Below are positions 40,678-49,510 of a stretch of DNA of 64,000 nt, piece by piece; the first letter of the stretch is position 1; each line of letters starts with the position of its first letter. Under the pieces are notes generated by a model. That model made no database searches and was not told the origin of the DNA. It was given only the letters and a program-made list of their open reading frames with translations. This DNA comes from Longimicrobium sp. (lineage in GTDB: Bacteria > Gemmatimonadota > Gemmatimonadetes > Longimicrobiales > Longimicrobiaceae). Both the position numbers and the translations under genes were made by a program. The stretch is taken from NCBI RefSeq assembly GCF_035474595.1, contig NZ_DATIND010000044.1:113502-177501 (forward strand), read 5' to 3'.

Positions 40678-41874
40678 TTACCGCCCGGCCGTGCCCGTGG
40701 CGGGGACGAGGCGCGCGATCCACAGCCCCGAGTTGAAGTCGGTGGCGAACACCAGCCCGTTGTGCGGCACCGCCGACCAGGCGAAGGGAAAGTCGCGCAC
40801 GGCGGCGTGCTCGTCGGTGGTGGTGATCGCCGCCAGCTCGCGGCCGCGCAGCTCGCCGTTCAGGTCGCCGGAGACGTCCACGGCGCGGAGGCCGCCGCTC
40901 CACGCGGCCGCGTACAGCGTGTCGTTCTGCACCCAGAACGAGTGCACGCCGCTGTTCGGCACCGTGTAGCTCGCGATCTCCTTCGGCACGCCGGGGTTCG
41001 ACACGTCCAGCACGTGCACGTAGCCGCCGGTGTCGAAGCGGCGGTTCAGGTCGGCGTTGGGCGGCAGGATCTGGTCGCCCACGAACACGTAGCGCTTTCC
41101 CGCGCGGCTGGTGTAGGGGAAGGCGTACGCCGTGTTGCCGTAGCGCTCGCCGTGCCACTGCGTGCGGTAGCGGAAGAGCGAGACCAGCTTCGGCCGGCGC
41201 GGCGTTCCCTCCTTCACCCCGTTCCCCACGTCCACGATGGCCAGGCCGTCGTCCCAGTAGCTCAGGTAGGCCAGGCCGTCCTTCACCATCACGTCCTGCA
41301 GGAAGCGGTTGGGGCTCTCGGGCACCCCCCATCGCCCCACCTCGCGCGGGTCGCGGGGATCGGTGAGGTCCACGATCGCCATCTCCGACGTGCCGTGGTC
41401 CACCACGTAGGCGTAGGTGCCGTCGATCCACACGTTCTGCACGCCGCCGGTGAGCGTCTCCCAGTAGTCGGCGACGGGCTTCGGGTGCGCGGGATCGGCC
41501 AGGTCCAGCACCACGATGCCGTTGCGGCGGCTCTGCGCGCCGTCGCGGGTGAGCACCGCCAGCGTGCCGGCCGCGTTCACCGCCACGCCGTTGATCCGCT
41601 GCGCGTCCACCATCACCGAGTCGGTGATGCGCGGGCGAGCGGGGTCGCTCACGTCCCACGCGTACATGCGCCCGGCCGCGCACCCCGCGCACGCGCCGAA
41701 GGTGCCCGTGTACGCGTAGTCGCGCCCGTCGGCGCCGCGGAACACCGCCAGCGCGGTGGAGCGGGTGTGCGTCACCGGCCCGCGCCCCACCAGCTCGAAG
41801 CGCGCCTGCGCCGCGGCGGGCACGGCCGTCACCAGCAGGGTGGAGATGAGGATGATCGTGCGGATCGGGTTCAT
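40678..41874 (-). CDS. Secreted LVIVD-repeat beta-propeller protein
   Basis: The 398-residue protein has a signal peptide (about residues 1-23, ending AAAQ) followed by repeated propeller blades with the LVIVD-type pattern: IVVLDLADPAHPKPV, AIVDLTDPRDPREVG, AIVDVGNGV and VLDVSNPGVPKEI. Such propellers are found at the cell surface or in the periplasm; a function is not known. It also has GACAGCAAGR near residue 62, a Cys pair that could form a disulfide. The ATG at 41874 precedes the signal; longer frames are not supported. Confidence 0.8.
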   Translation of the reverse strand: MNPIRTIILISTLLVTAVPAAAQARFELVGRGPVTHTRSTALAVFRGADGRDYAYTGTFGACAGCAAGRMYAWDVSDPARPRITDSVMVDAQRINGVAVNAAGTLAVLTRDGAQSRRNGIVVLDLADPAHPKPVADYWETLTGGVQNVWIDGTYAYVVDHGTSEMAIVDLTDPRDPREVGRWGVPESPNRFLQDVMVKDGLAYLSYWDDGLAIVDVGNGVKEGTPRRPKLVSLFRYRTQWHGERYGNTAYAFPYTSRAGKRYVFVGDQILPPNADLNRRFDTGGYVHVLDVSNPGVPKEIASYTVPNSGVHSFWVQNDTLYAAAWSGGLRAVDVSGDLNGELRGRELAAITTTDEHAAVRDFPFAWSAVPHNGLVFATDFNSGLWIARLVPATGTAGR

Positions 41875-42040
41875 GTGCGGCTCGGAATCGGTGGATCGCG
41901 ACGGATGGCGATGCGGGGATGAGCCCGCCGGAAAAGCATTGTCCCGCCGGCCGCGCGCGTCAACAGAACGTCCACCCCGCCGCCCGTCTGACGCGGATCG
42001 CCGCGAGGCCTGCAGGGGCCGATGCACAGGGCTCCTGCAA

Positions 42041-42226
42041 GGGCGACTGAAGTCGCGGCAACACCAGCACAAAGTCCCTTCGGGACTGCACCCCAGCTTT
42101 GGCCCCGGCCGGCTACACCGGTGCGGGAAATCTCGGCTGCACCGATACCGGTTGAAGGCCAGGATGCATGACAGCAGTCCCGAAGGGACTTTGTGCTGTT
42201 GTTGCCCGCGAATTTATTCGCCGGGT
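42041..42226. repeat. Face-to-face pair of two-hairpin elements, pair D
   Basis: The plus copy (42041-42089) has hairpin 1 GCGACTGAAGTCGC and hairpin 2 AGTCCCTTCGGGACT. The minus copy (42172-42226) has hairpin 1 GCGAATTTATTCGC and hairpin 2 AGTCCCGAAGGGACT. It occupies most of the 480-bp gap between the LVIVD gene and the glycyl-tRNA synthetase gene. Confidence 0.9.
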
Positions 42227-42242
42227 ATGGCTGGGACGCGAC

Positions 42243-42273
42243 GAAGCCGGCACCCCCGCGGGATGCCGGCTTC
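42243..42273. terminator. Hairpin downstream of glycyl-tRNA synthetase
   Basis: GAAGCCGGCA (42243-42252) and TGCCGGCTTC (42264-42273) form a 10-bp stem. There is no strong T-run, so a terminator role is likely but unproven. Confidence 0.5.
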
Positions 42274-42352
42274 GCTCGTCGATCATCAGTCGACCGTGAT
42301 CATCGGCGGCGGCATCCGTCAGGAAGACACGGAAGCCGGCGCCCACCCTCGT

Positions 42353-43702
42353 CTACCGGATCCGCTCCTCCAGGTAGCGCACGACCTCGTCCTGCGAGAT
42401 GCGGGTCTGCTGCATGGTGTCGCGCTCGCGGACGGTCACGGTGCCGTCGGCCATCGTCTCGCCGTCCACGGTGATGCCGAACGGCGTGCCGGCCTCGTCC
42501 TGCCGCCGGTAGCGCCGCCCGATGGCGCCGGACTCGTCGTAGAAGCTGGGGATGCCGCGGGCGCGCAGGTCCTCGTGGATCTGCGTGGCGCGCTCCGGCA
42601 TCCCGTCCTTCTTCACCAGCGGGAACACGCCGGCCTTCAGCGGCGCCAGCGACGGCTTGATGCTCAGCACCGTGCGCACCTCGCCCTCCACCTCTTCCTC
42701 GCGGTAGGCGTTGGCGAGCACCGCCAGCGTCACGCGGTCGGCGCCGGCGCTGGTCTCGATGATGTACGGCAGGTAGCGCTCGTTGGCCTGCGGGTCCACG
42801 TACTGCAGCTTCTTGCCGCTGTACTCCTGGTGCCGGCCCAGGTCGAAGTCGGTGCGGTTGTGGATTCCCTCGATCTCGCCCCACCCCTCGTCGCCGATGG
42901 TGCCGCCGAAGAAGAACTCCACGTCGCCCGCGGCGCTGGCGTAGTGCGCCAGCTTCTCGTGCGGATGGTAGCGCAGCCGGTCGGCCGCCAGCCCGATGGT
43001 TTCCTGATGCCACTTCCAGCGCAGCTCGCGCCAGCGCTCGAACCACTCGCCGTCGGTGCCGGGCTTCACGAAGAACTGCATCTCCATCTGCTCGAACTCG
43101 AGCGTGCGGAAGGTGAAGTTCCCGGGGGTGATCTCGTTGCGGAACGCCTTGCCGATCTGCGCGATGCCGAAGGGGATCTTCTGCCGCGCGCTCTGCTGCA
43201 CGTTCAGGAAGTTCACGTAGATCCCCTGCGCCGTTTCCGGGCGCAGGTAGATGACGTCGGCCGAGTCCTCGGCGGCGCCCTTCTGCGTCTTGAACATCAG
43301 GTTGAACTGGCGCGGCTCGGTCCACTGCCCGCTCTTGCCGCAGCTGGGGCACTGCGCGTGCTCCAGGTCCGCCGCGCCCGTCTCGGCCAGCAGGATGTCC
43401 ACGCGGAAGCGGCGGTGGCAGTTGCGGCACTCCACCAGCGGATCGGTGAAGTTCTCCACGTGGCCGCTGGCCTCCCACACGCGCGGGTGCATGAGGATGG
43501 CCGCGTCCAGCCCCTCGATGTCGTCGCGCATGTGCACCATGGCGCGCCACCAGGCCTCCTTCACGTTCCGCTTCAGCTCCACGCCCAGCGGACCGTAGTC
43601 CCACACGCTCCCGGTGCCGCCGTAGATCTCGGAGGACTGGAAGACGTATCCCCTGCGCTTGGAAAGGGATACGAGCTTGTCCATGAGTTCGGTGTCCGCC
43701 AT
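42353..43702 (-). CDS. glyQS: Glycine--tRNA ligase (single-chain, class II)
   Basis: The 449-residue enzyme attaches glycine to tRNA-Gly. The alpha2-type signatures are clear: KRRGYVFQSSEIYGG near residue 15, YGPLGVELKRN, the zinc-like Cys set CRNCH and CPSCGKSG near residues 88-117, RPETAQGIYVNF near 145, RNEITPGNFTFRTLEF near 183 and the anticodon domain at the end. The ATG at 43702 is chosen; the frame extends to 44032 through repeat DNA. Confidence 0.96.
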   Translation of the reverse strand: MADTELMDKLVSLSKRRGYVFQSSEIYGGTGSVWDYGPLGVELKRNVKEAWWRAMVHMRDDIEGLDAAILMHPRVWEASGHVENFTDPLVECRNCHRRFRVDILLAETGAADLEHAQCPSCGKSGQWTEPRQFNLMFKTQKGAAEDSADVIYLRPETAQGIYVNFLNVQQSARQKIPFGIAQIGKAFRNEITPGNFTFRTLEFEQMEMQFFVKPGTDGEWFERWRELRWKWHQETIGLAADRLRYHPHEKLAHYASAAGDVEFFFGGTIGDEGWGEIEGIHNRTDFDLGRHQEYSGKKLQYVDPQANERYLPYIIETSAGADRVTLAVLANAYREEEVEGEVRTVLSIKPSLAPLKAGVFPLVKKDGMPERATQIHEDLRARGIPSFYDESGAIGRRYRRQDEAGTPFGITVDGETMADGTVTVRERDTMQQTRISQDEVVRYLEERIR

Positions 43703-43859
43703 GCCTGCCTTGCGTCCGTCCAGATTGAAGGCGCGTTCCCAGCGCCGGATGATTCCCGGGGATGTGAAGCGGGGGATATTAGCCGACGCGTCAAGGGACG
43801 GCAATCGCGAGGCGGGGCGGCGGGCGGAGCGTGGACGGTGCGTGTGGATGCGGCCCCGT

Positions 43860-44044
43860 CCGGGGAATGGAATTCCCCGGCAACAACCGCACGAAGTCCC
43901 TGCGGGACTGCACCCCGGCTTCACCGCGAGCGGGCGACGGGCGCGGAAAGGTCCGGCCGCACCCAAGGTGCCGCCGCGCCCGGATGCTCGCCAGCAGTCC
44001 CGCAGGGACTTTGTGCCCTTGTAGCCCTCCAATTCATTGGAGGG
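43860..44044. repeat. Face-to-face pair of two-hairpin elements, pair E
   Basis: The plus copy (43860-43910) has hairpin 1 with GGGGAATGGAATTCCCC, and the minus copy (43994-44044) has CTCCAATTCATTGGAG; both have the AGTCCC/GGGACT hairpin 2. The two hairpin-1 stems differ in several paired positions yet stay complementary. It fills the 400-bp gap between glyQS and the HD-GYP gene. Confidence 0.9.
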
Positions 44045-44099
44045 AGCGGGGGCGCCGGATCGGGTTATTCGCTGTTGGGAGCGGACGGGTAGGACCGCC

Positions 44100-45707
44100 T
44101 CAGGCCGCCATCTGCTGCGCCGCCACGGGCAGCTCCAGCCGCGTGAACAGCTCGAAGAGCCGCGGATCCAGGCGGGTGCCGGCCTCGGCGGCCATGATGG
44201 AGAGCGTGCGCTCGTGCGGAAAGCCGCGGCGGTACGGGCGGTCGCTGGCCAGCGCGTCGTACACGTCGGCCACGCACAGGATGCGCGCGGGAAGGGGGAT
44301 GGAGTCGCCCGCGAGCCCGGCCGGGTACCCGCTCCCGTCCCACGCCTCGTGGTGGTGGCGCACCATGGGGCGGATGTCCCACGGGAACTCGATGTCGCCG
44401 ATCAGCTCCACGCCGGCGTCGGGGTGGCGCTCGATGACCGCGCGCTCGTCGGGCGTCAGCTTCCCCGGCTTGTTCAGGATCTCGGGCGGGACCACGATCT
44501 TCCCCACGTCGTGCAGCAGCGCGCCCATGCGGAACCAGAGCAGCACGTCCGGATCCAGCCCCGCCGCCGTGGCCAGCGCGCAGGCGTAGCTGGCCACGCG
44601 CTCGCAGTGGCCGCGGGTGTAGTGGTCGGCCGACTCGATCGACTGGCCCCACGCCGCCACGATGTTCACGAAGGTGGACTCCAGCTCCCCCAGCTGCCCG
44701 TCCACCTCGGCCAGGTCGCGCCGGGCCTGCAGGCGGGAGAAGAGCCCGTGCGCGCGGTTCAGCGCCTGCAGCGTCTCCCGGTGCTGGTGCCGCGTCCAGT
44801 GCAGCCGCGCCTGCTCGCGCGCCGTCTCGGCGCCCAGCAGCAGGTCGCCGCGCTCGTCCGCGATCCGCGCGGCGCGCCCCAGGTTGCGCGCGGCGGCGCC
44901 CCAGTCGCCCGTCTCCCGCGCGATGACGCCCAGGTGCTTGGACACCTCGGCCAGCGTGGCCGTCTCGCCGGTGGACACCGCCAGCCGCCGCGCCCGCGTG
45001 CACGCCATCCGCGCCTCCGCCCACCGCTTCTGCGCGATCAGCACCTCGATGCGGTTGCCCTCGATCTTCGCCCGCCCCGCCGCGTCGCCCAGCTCGTCGC
45101 ACACCCGCAGCGCCTCGGCGAAGGCGCGGTCGGCCGCGCGCCACCGCCGCAGGTCGGTGAAGAGCATGGCCAGGTTGTTCAGCGCGTGCGGTAGCGAGGG
45201 ATTGGTGCCGAGCGTCCGGTGCACGGCCAGGCTCGCGCGATACCTCTTCAGCGCGGTGCGGTACTCGCCGCGGATGTTGGCCACGATCCCCAGGTTCGTC
45301 TCCGCCATCGCCACCACGGGCGGAAGGTCGGCCGCCCTCGCCAGGTCGCGAGCGAGCGAGTGGAGACTCTCGGCCCGCTCCAGATCGCCCCGCTCGCGCT
45401 CGATCAACCCCAGCAGGTTGTTCGCATGCGCCTCGCCCGCCAGGTCGCCCGCCAGCTGCGACACCGCGAGCGCCGTTTCGGCGATCTCGCCGGCGACTTC
45501 GATGGTCCCGCCGTCGAGGTGCGTGCGGGCGATCCACCGCAGCAGCGAAGCCGCCAACGGCTCCTGGCCGGGAGCGCGCAGGCGGAACAGCGCCGCCTCG
45601 TAGTGCTCCCGTGCAGCCGGGCGGTCACCATCGCGTTCGGCAACCTGGCCGGCCTCGATCAGCGCGTCGAGCGTGATCGGAGCAGCCGTATCTTGACTGG
45701 GGATCAT
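44100..45707 (-). CDS. TPR-HD-GYP phosphodiesterase-type protein
   Basis: The 535-residue cytosolic protein has TPR units over about residues 15-340 (for example AHANNLLGLIERERGDLERA, then SLPHALNNLAMLFTDLRRWR) and a C-terminal HD-GYP domain with LLHDVGKI near residue 397, RHHHEAWDGSGYP near 455 and DVYDALASDRPYR near 487. HD-GYP enzymes typically hydrolyse cyclic di-GMP or cGAMP; the GSGYP motif here is intact. The TPR part probably senses a protein partner or processes a signal. It is monocistronic. Confidence 0.92.
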   Translation of the reverse strand: MIPSQDTAAPITLDALIEAGQVAERDGDRPAAREHYEAALFRLRAPGQEPLAASLLRWIARTHLDGGTIEVAGEIAETALAVSQLAGDLAGEAHANNLLGLIERERGDLERAESLHSLARDLARAADLPPVVAMAETNLGIVANIRGEYRTALKRYRASLAVHRTLGTNPSLPHALNNLAMLFTDLRRWRAADRAFAEALRVCDELGDAAGRAKIEGNRIEVLIAQKRWAEARMACTRARRLAVSTGETATLAEVSKHLGVIARETGDWGAAARNLGRAARIADERGDLLLGAETAREQARLHWTRHQHRETLQALNRAHGLFSRLQARRDLAEVDGQLGELESTFVNIVAAWGQSIESADHYTRGHCERVASYACALATAAGLDPDVLLWFRMGALLHDVGKIVVPPEILNKPGKLTPDERAVIERHPDAGVELIGDIEFPWDIRPMVRHHHEAWDGSGYPAGLAGDSIPLPARILCVADVYDALASDRPYRRGFPHERTLSIMAAEAGTRLDPRLFELFTRLELPVAAQQMAA

Positions 45708-45850
45708 CCAGGAGGAGAGACGAGGCGCGGAAGAGAGAACCGGGGAGGAAGTTCCCGTCTGCCGCGCCTCAGCGCAAGTGCTTCAAAATCGAGGAGATAC
45801 GTGGTGGCGCAAGCGCAGCGGCCACGTCGTGCACCCCTGTTCCGGATTTC

Positions 45851-46462
45851 TCAGCGTCCGCCCGCCATGCGGCTTCCCGAGGCCCCCATGTACCCGCTCT
45901 TCCTCGTGACTGCGTAGCCCGAGAAGTGGCGGATGGTGAAGGTGGTGCGGAGGCGGAGCAGGTCGAGCGTGGCGGGGCGGGTCTCGCTGATGGTGGCCAC
46001 GCCGTCGCCCAGCAGCGACGCGTCGGCGAAATAGCCGCCCTGCAGCGGGGTGGAAAGCAGCTGCCCGAGCACGCTGGTGAGCCCCAGGTCCTGCGAGATC
46101 ACCGGCTCCCTGGCGAACACGATTCCGTGCGGCTCGAACTCGTACGCCACGTTGCTCCCCGCGAGCGCCGTGGCCCGCACCGTCACCGGCGCCGATACCG
46201 CGCCCGCCGGGAAGGTGATGCGGAACCCCGCCTGCGGGATGGCGATGGTGCCGCCGGCGCTGCCGATGGTGGCCGTGGCAGTGTAGTTCTGCTGCAACGG
46301 TAGCGTGCGCTGCACCACGCTCACCAGGAGACCATCGATGAGCCCGCCGGCGCGGCCCGCCGGGGTGCGCGGCGCGTCGCCGGAGGTGACCGTGTCGTTG
46401 CAGCCGGCGGCGGCAACAAGCAGCGCCGCCGCGGCAATTACGCGCAGTGCCGGAGATCTCAT
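45851..46462 (-). CDS. Lipoprotein with ZU5-like domain
   Basis: The 203-residue product has a lipoprotein signal (LLVAAAGC, Cys near residue 21). The middle contains SAGGTIAIPQAGFRITFPAG, the beta-strand and PAGAV pattern of ZU5-like domains, which often occur in extracellular proteins. Function unknown. The ATG at 46462 precedes the signal; a longer frame to 46534 adds a non-signal-like extension. Confidence 0.65.
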   Translation of the reverse strand: MRSPALRVIAAAALLVAAAGCNDTVTSGDAPRTPAGRAGGLIDGLLVSVVQRTLPLQQNYTATATIGSAGGTIAIPQAGFRITFPAGAVSAPVTVRATALAGSNVAYEFEPHGIVFAREPVISQDLGLTSVLGQLLSTPLQGGYFADASLLGDGVATISETRPATLDLLRLRTTFTIRHFSGYAVTRKSGYMGASGSRMAGGR

Positions 46463-46614
46463 GGGAATCGTTCTGGAGAAGGGGAACCGGATTTCGAAGG
46501 ACGCCGGGAGTGCGGCGGGAGCATAATTATGCATCCGGGCGAATCATCGCGCCAGAGTCTTCTGCTCCCGTCCTGCGTAGCAGTGCAGGCTCCGTGCCGC
46601 GGGATGAGCAGCGC

Positions 46615-47331
46615 TCAGTTGCCCGCGGGTCCGGACGAAAGCTCCGCGATCGCCCGCGCCAGCGCCGCGGCCGGGTCCGCCGCGGCGGTGACGGAGCGGC
46701 CCAGGACGACGTAGTCCGCGCCCAGCCGCGCGGCCTCGGCCGGCGTGGCCACGCGCGACTGGTCGCCCGCCGCGTCGCCGGCCAGGCGGATGCCGGGGGT
46801 GAGGACCAGCATCTCCTCGCCCGCGGCGCGGCGCACGGCGGGGAGCTCGCGCACCGAGGCGACGGCGCCGGGGATGCCGCACGCCTTCGCCAGCGCGGCG
46901 AGCCGGGCGACCTCGTCCTCCGCCGTCACCGCGCCCCGCCCCCACGCCTGCGCCAGCCCGGCATCGTCCAGCGAGGTGAGGACGGTGACGGCCAGGAGCT
47001 TCAGCGGCGACCCCGCCGCCGCGTCCGCCGCCGCGCGGAGCATGGCCGCGCCGCCCGAGGCGTGCACCGTCAGCAGCTCCACGTCCAGCTCGATGGCGCT
47101 CTTCACCGCGTGGGCCACGGTGTTGGGAATGTCGTGCAGCTTCAGGTCGAGGAAGACGCGGATGCCGCTTCCCCGCAGCGCGTGGACGATGGCCGGGCCC
47201 TCGGCGGTGAAGAGCTGCAGGCCCACCTTCACGAACTCCACGCCGCGGCCCAGCCGCTCCAGCAGCGCGAGCACGCCGTCCGCGTCCGGCACGTCGAGGG
47301 CGATGATCGGCACGGGCGTCTTCACATCCAT
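46615..47331 (-). CDS. pyrF: Orotidine 5'-phosphate decarboxylase
   Basis: The 238-residue TIM-barrel enzyme makes UMP from OMP in pyrimidine synthesis. The catalytic charged set is in FLDLKLHDIPNT near residue 60, with IALDVPD at the start and VTPGIR-like LTPGIR near 178 and LGRSVTAA near 211. It is the short, type I bacterial form. Other pyr genes are not adjacent. Confidence 0.96.
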   Translation of the reverse strand: MDVKTPVPIIALDVPDADGVLALLERLGRGVEFVKVGLQLFTAEGPAIVHALRGSGIRVFLDLKLHDIPNTVAHAVKSAIELDVELLTVHASGGAAMLRAAADAAAGSPLKLLAVTVLTSLDDAGLAQAWGRGAVTAEDEVARLAALAKACGIPGAVASVRELPAVRRAAGEEMLVLTPGIRLAGDAAGDQSRVATPAEAARLGADYVVLGRSVTAAADPAAALARAIAELSSGPAGN

Positions 47332-47354
47332 CTCCCTGTGGCTGGTGAGAAAAC

Positions 47355-47380
47355 GGCCCGCCGGATGATTCCGGCGGGCC
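47355..47380 (-). terminator. Terminator of the smpB-amidase transcript
   Basis: GGCCCGCCGG and CCGGCGGGCC with a 6-base loop are followed on the minus strand by GTTTTCTC. Confidence 0.85.
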
Positions 47381-47411
47381 GCTGGCGTCTCGGCCGGGGG
47401 GCGAATCTACC

Positions 47412-48635
47412 CTACTCGCTGGCGGGGCGCACGCCCGGGCGCTCGAAGTAGGCGCGCACCGCGTCGGCCAGCTGCTTTGCGATGGTGGCCTCCATGTCGC
47501 GGTCGTTCAGGATCTGCTCCTCGCGCGAGTTGGAGATGAACCCGATCTCCACCAGCACCGCGGGCATGAAGGTGCCGCGCAGCACCGCGAACCCGGCCTG
47601 CTTCACCCCGCGGTCCGGGCCGGGGTGGATGGCGCGCAGCCCGTCCTGGATGCGCTGCGCCCACTCGCTGCTCTCGCGCAGGTAGTGGTTCTGGCGCAGG
47701 TCGGTGAGGATGAAGCCCAGCGCGTCGCCGTTCGCGGCGTGCTCCTCGTACTGCACCGAGGCGTTCTCGAAGTTGGCCACCCGCTGCGCGTCGGCCGTGC
47801 GCGCCTCAGACAGGAAGTACGTCTCGTACCCCTTCTCGGCGCGGCTCTCGTTGGCGTTGCAGTGGATGGAGATGAACACCGCCGGCTGCCCCTCGCCGCG
47901 CCAGCGGTTGGCGAAGCGCGCGCGGTCGTGCAGGGCAATGAGGGTGTCGCGGTCGCGCGTCATCCGCACGTCCAGCGTGGGATCGTCGCGCAGCAGCTCC
48001 GCCACCATCCGCGCCACCCGCAGCGTCACGTCCTTCTCCCGCGTGCCGCCGGGCCCGCGCGCGCCGGGGTCCACCCCGCCGTGCCCCGCGTCCACCACCA
48101 CCAGCCGTCTCACCGGCCGCGCCGAGGCGTTCTGCACCGGCATGGCGGACGGCTGCGCGGGGGCCGCCGCTTCCGCGGACGGGGCGCCGGACGTCGCCGC
48201 GTCGAGCTTCGCCAGGACGGGGCGGATCGCGTGGTGCTCCGCGTCGGCCATCATTGCCCCGCGCGACCAGTCCAGCAGCGGCCGGCCGAAGAACTCGACG
48301 GGGACGTAGAGGATGCCGTCTTCCAGGTAGACCGGATGCTCGAGCGTCCGCGTCTGCCCGGCAATGCGGACGTCGGCGGAGCCCGCGGCGAAGCGCGCCT
48401 CCACCCCGCCGAAGCGGGCGGTCACGGCGTCGTCGCCGTACGCCATCTCGGCGCCCATCGTCACCAGCACCGACGCGGGAAGGGCGGCGTAGCCGCGGGA
48501 GGTGGATTCGCGCACCTCGACGGGCGTGCGGGCCGTCTCCAGCCGCCACGATGCCGGGGCGGCCTGGGAAGCGAGGGAGCGGGGGACGGCGAGGGAGAGC
48601 AGGGCCAGCAGGAGGGCGGCGGGGCGACGGATCAT
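47412..48635 (-). CDS. N-acetylmuramoyl-L-alanine amidase (Amidase_3)
   Basis: The 407-residue exported enzyme cleaves the bond between the glycan and the stem peptide of peptidoglycan. It has a signal peptide (residues 1-23), a Cu-amine-oxidase-N-like domain in the first half (YLEDGILYVPVEFF near 108), a linker, and an Amidase_3 zinc domain: VDAGHGGVDPG near 182, a TRDRDTLIAL turn near 232, SIHCNANES near 262 and VLVEIGFISN near 363. The ATG overlaps the smpB stop by one base (TGATG), so the two genes are coupled. Confidence 0.93.
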   Translation of the reverse strand: MIRRPAALLLALLSLAVPRSLASQAAPASWRLETARTPVEVRESTSRGYAALPASVLVTMGAEMAYGDDAVTARFGGVEARFAAGSADVRIAGQTRTLEHPVYLEDGILYVPVEFFGRPLLDWSRGAMMADAEHHAIRPVLAKLDAATSGAPSAEAAAPAQPSAMPVQNASARPVRRLVVVDAGHGGVDPGARGPGGTREKDVTLRVARMVAELLRDDPTLDVRMTRDRDTLIALHDRARFANRWRGEGQPAVFISIHCNANESRAEKGYETYFLSEARTADAQRVANFENASVQYEEHAANGDALGFILTDLRQNHYLRESSEWAQRIQDGLRAIHPGPDRGVKQAGFAVLRGTFMPAVLVEIGFISNSREEQILNDRDMEATIAKQLADAVRAYFERPGVRPASE

Positions 48636-49117
48636 CAGAACTCCTTCTCCTTGAATCCGCGTTCCACGTCGCGCTTCTCGGCGCGCTCGCGCAGCGCGTC
48701 GCGCTTGTCGTGCAGCTTCTTCCCGCGCACCAGGGCCAGGTTCACCTTGGCGATCCCGTTGCTGAAGTGGATGTCCAGCGGCACCAGCGTGAGCCCCTTC
48801 TGCTCCACCTGGCCCACCAGCTTGCGCAGCTCGGAGCGGTGCATCAGCAGCTTGCGGGGGCGCAGCGGGTCGTGGTTGAAGCGGTTGGCCTGCTCGTACG
48901 GCGAGATGTGCAGGTTGTACAGCCACAGCTCGCCGCCGCTCAGCGTGGCGAAGGCGTCGGACATGTTGGCCTTGCCGTCGCGCAGGCTCTTCACCTCGGT
49001 GCCCTGCAGCACGATCCCCGCCTCCCAGGTTTCCAGCACGTGGAATTCGTGCCGCGCCTTGCGGTTCTGTGCGGCGATGCGGTCACCGGACCGCTCTTTG
49101 GGCTGGGGATTGTTCAT
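48635..49117 (-). CDS. smpB: SsrA-binding protein SmpB
   Basis: The 160-residue protein binds tmRNA and brings it to stalled ribosomes for rescue. Signatures include NRKARHEFHVLETWEAGI near residue 19, GTEVKSLRDGKANMSDAF near 39 and RKLLMHRSELRKL near 87, with a basic helical tail. No ssrA gene is visible nearby. It is the first gene of the transcript with the amidase. Confidence 0.97.
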   Translation of the reverse strand: MNNPQPKERSGDRIAAQNRKARHEFHVLETWEAGIVLQGTEVKSLRDGKANMSDAFATLSGGELWLYNLHISPYEQANRFNHDPLRPRKLLMHRSELRKLVGQVEQKGLTLVPLDIHFSNGIAKVNLALVRGKKLHDKRDALRERAEKRDVERGFKEKEF

Positions 49118-49510
49118 CTATCTATGACGCGTGATGTCGGCGGAGTCAATGCCGGTGAATGTTACGTGATTGCAACGAAGTGCGAAAGTGCGAAGGTGCG
49201 AGAGCGCGAAAGTCAACGGCGGGTCTCCGCGGGCACCTCGTTCTCCATCGCACATTGCGGGGCCATGACCAGCCGGAGCATCGAGATAGCAATGATGCGA
49301 GGCGGATTCGCCCGCCGTCCGCCGTCTCTCTGCCGCCACCGGCCCGGAACGCGGCGCGATGTGCGATTCGTCTGTTTGTGGAATGTATCTCAACATCCTT
49401 CACTTCAACAACTTACGGCAGATTTGGAACGCGATGTGCGACGGCGCCCGCCCCGCCTTGGGGGCGGAGGTGCCGCCCCCGCCGGAGGACCCGCCGCACC
49501 CGGAGGATTC
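49118..49510. other. Divergent intergenic region with degenerate satellite
   Basis: Between divergent smpB and the propeller lipoprotein gene lie imperfect 8-bp units (GAAGTGCGAAAGTGCGAAGGT, 49172-49192, onward to about 49213). I see no gene or clear operator. The stretch around 49370-49430 is more A/T-rich than its surroundings and is the likely promoter region of the plus-strand gene. Confidence 0.45.

Noticed and set aside
48254..49510. Long upstream extension of the propeller lipoprotein
   Set aside because: The extension is antisense to smpB and the amidase. The ATG at 49511 has a GGAGG site and starts a lipoprotein signal.
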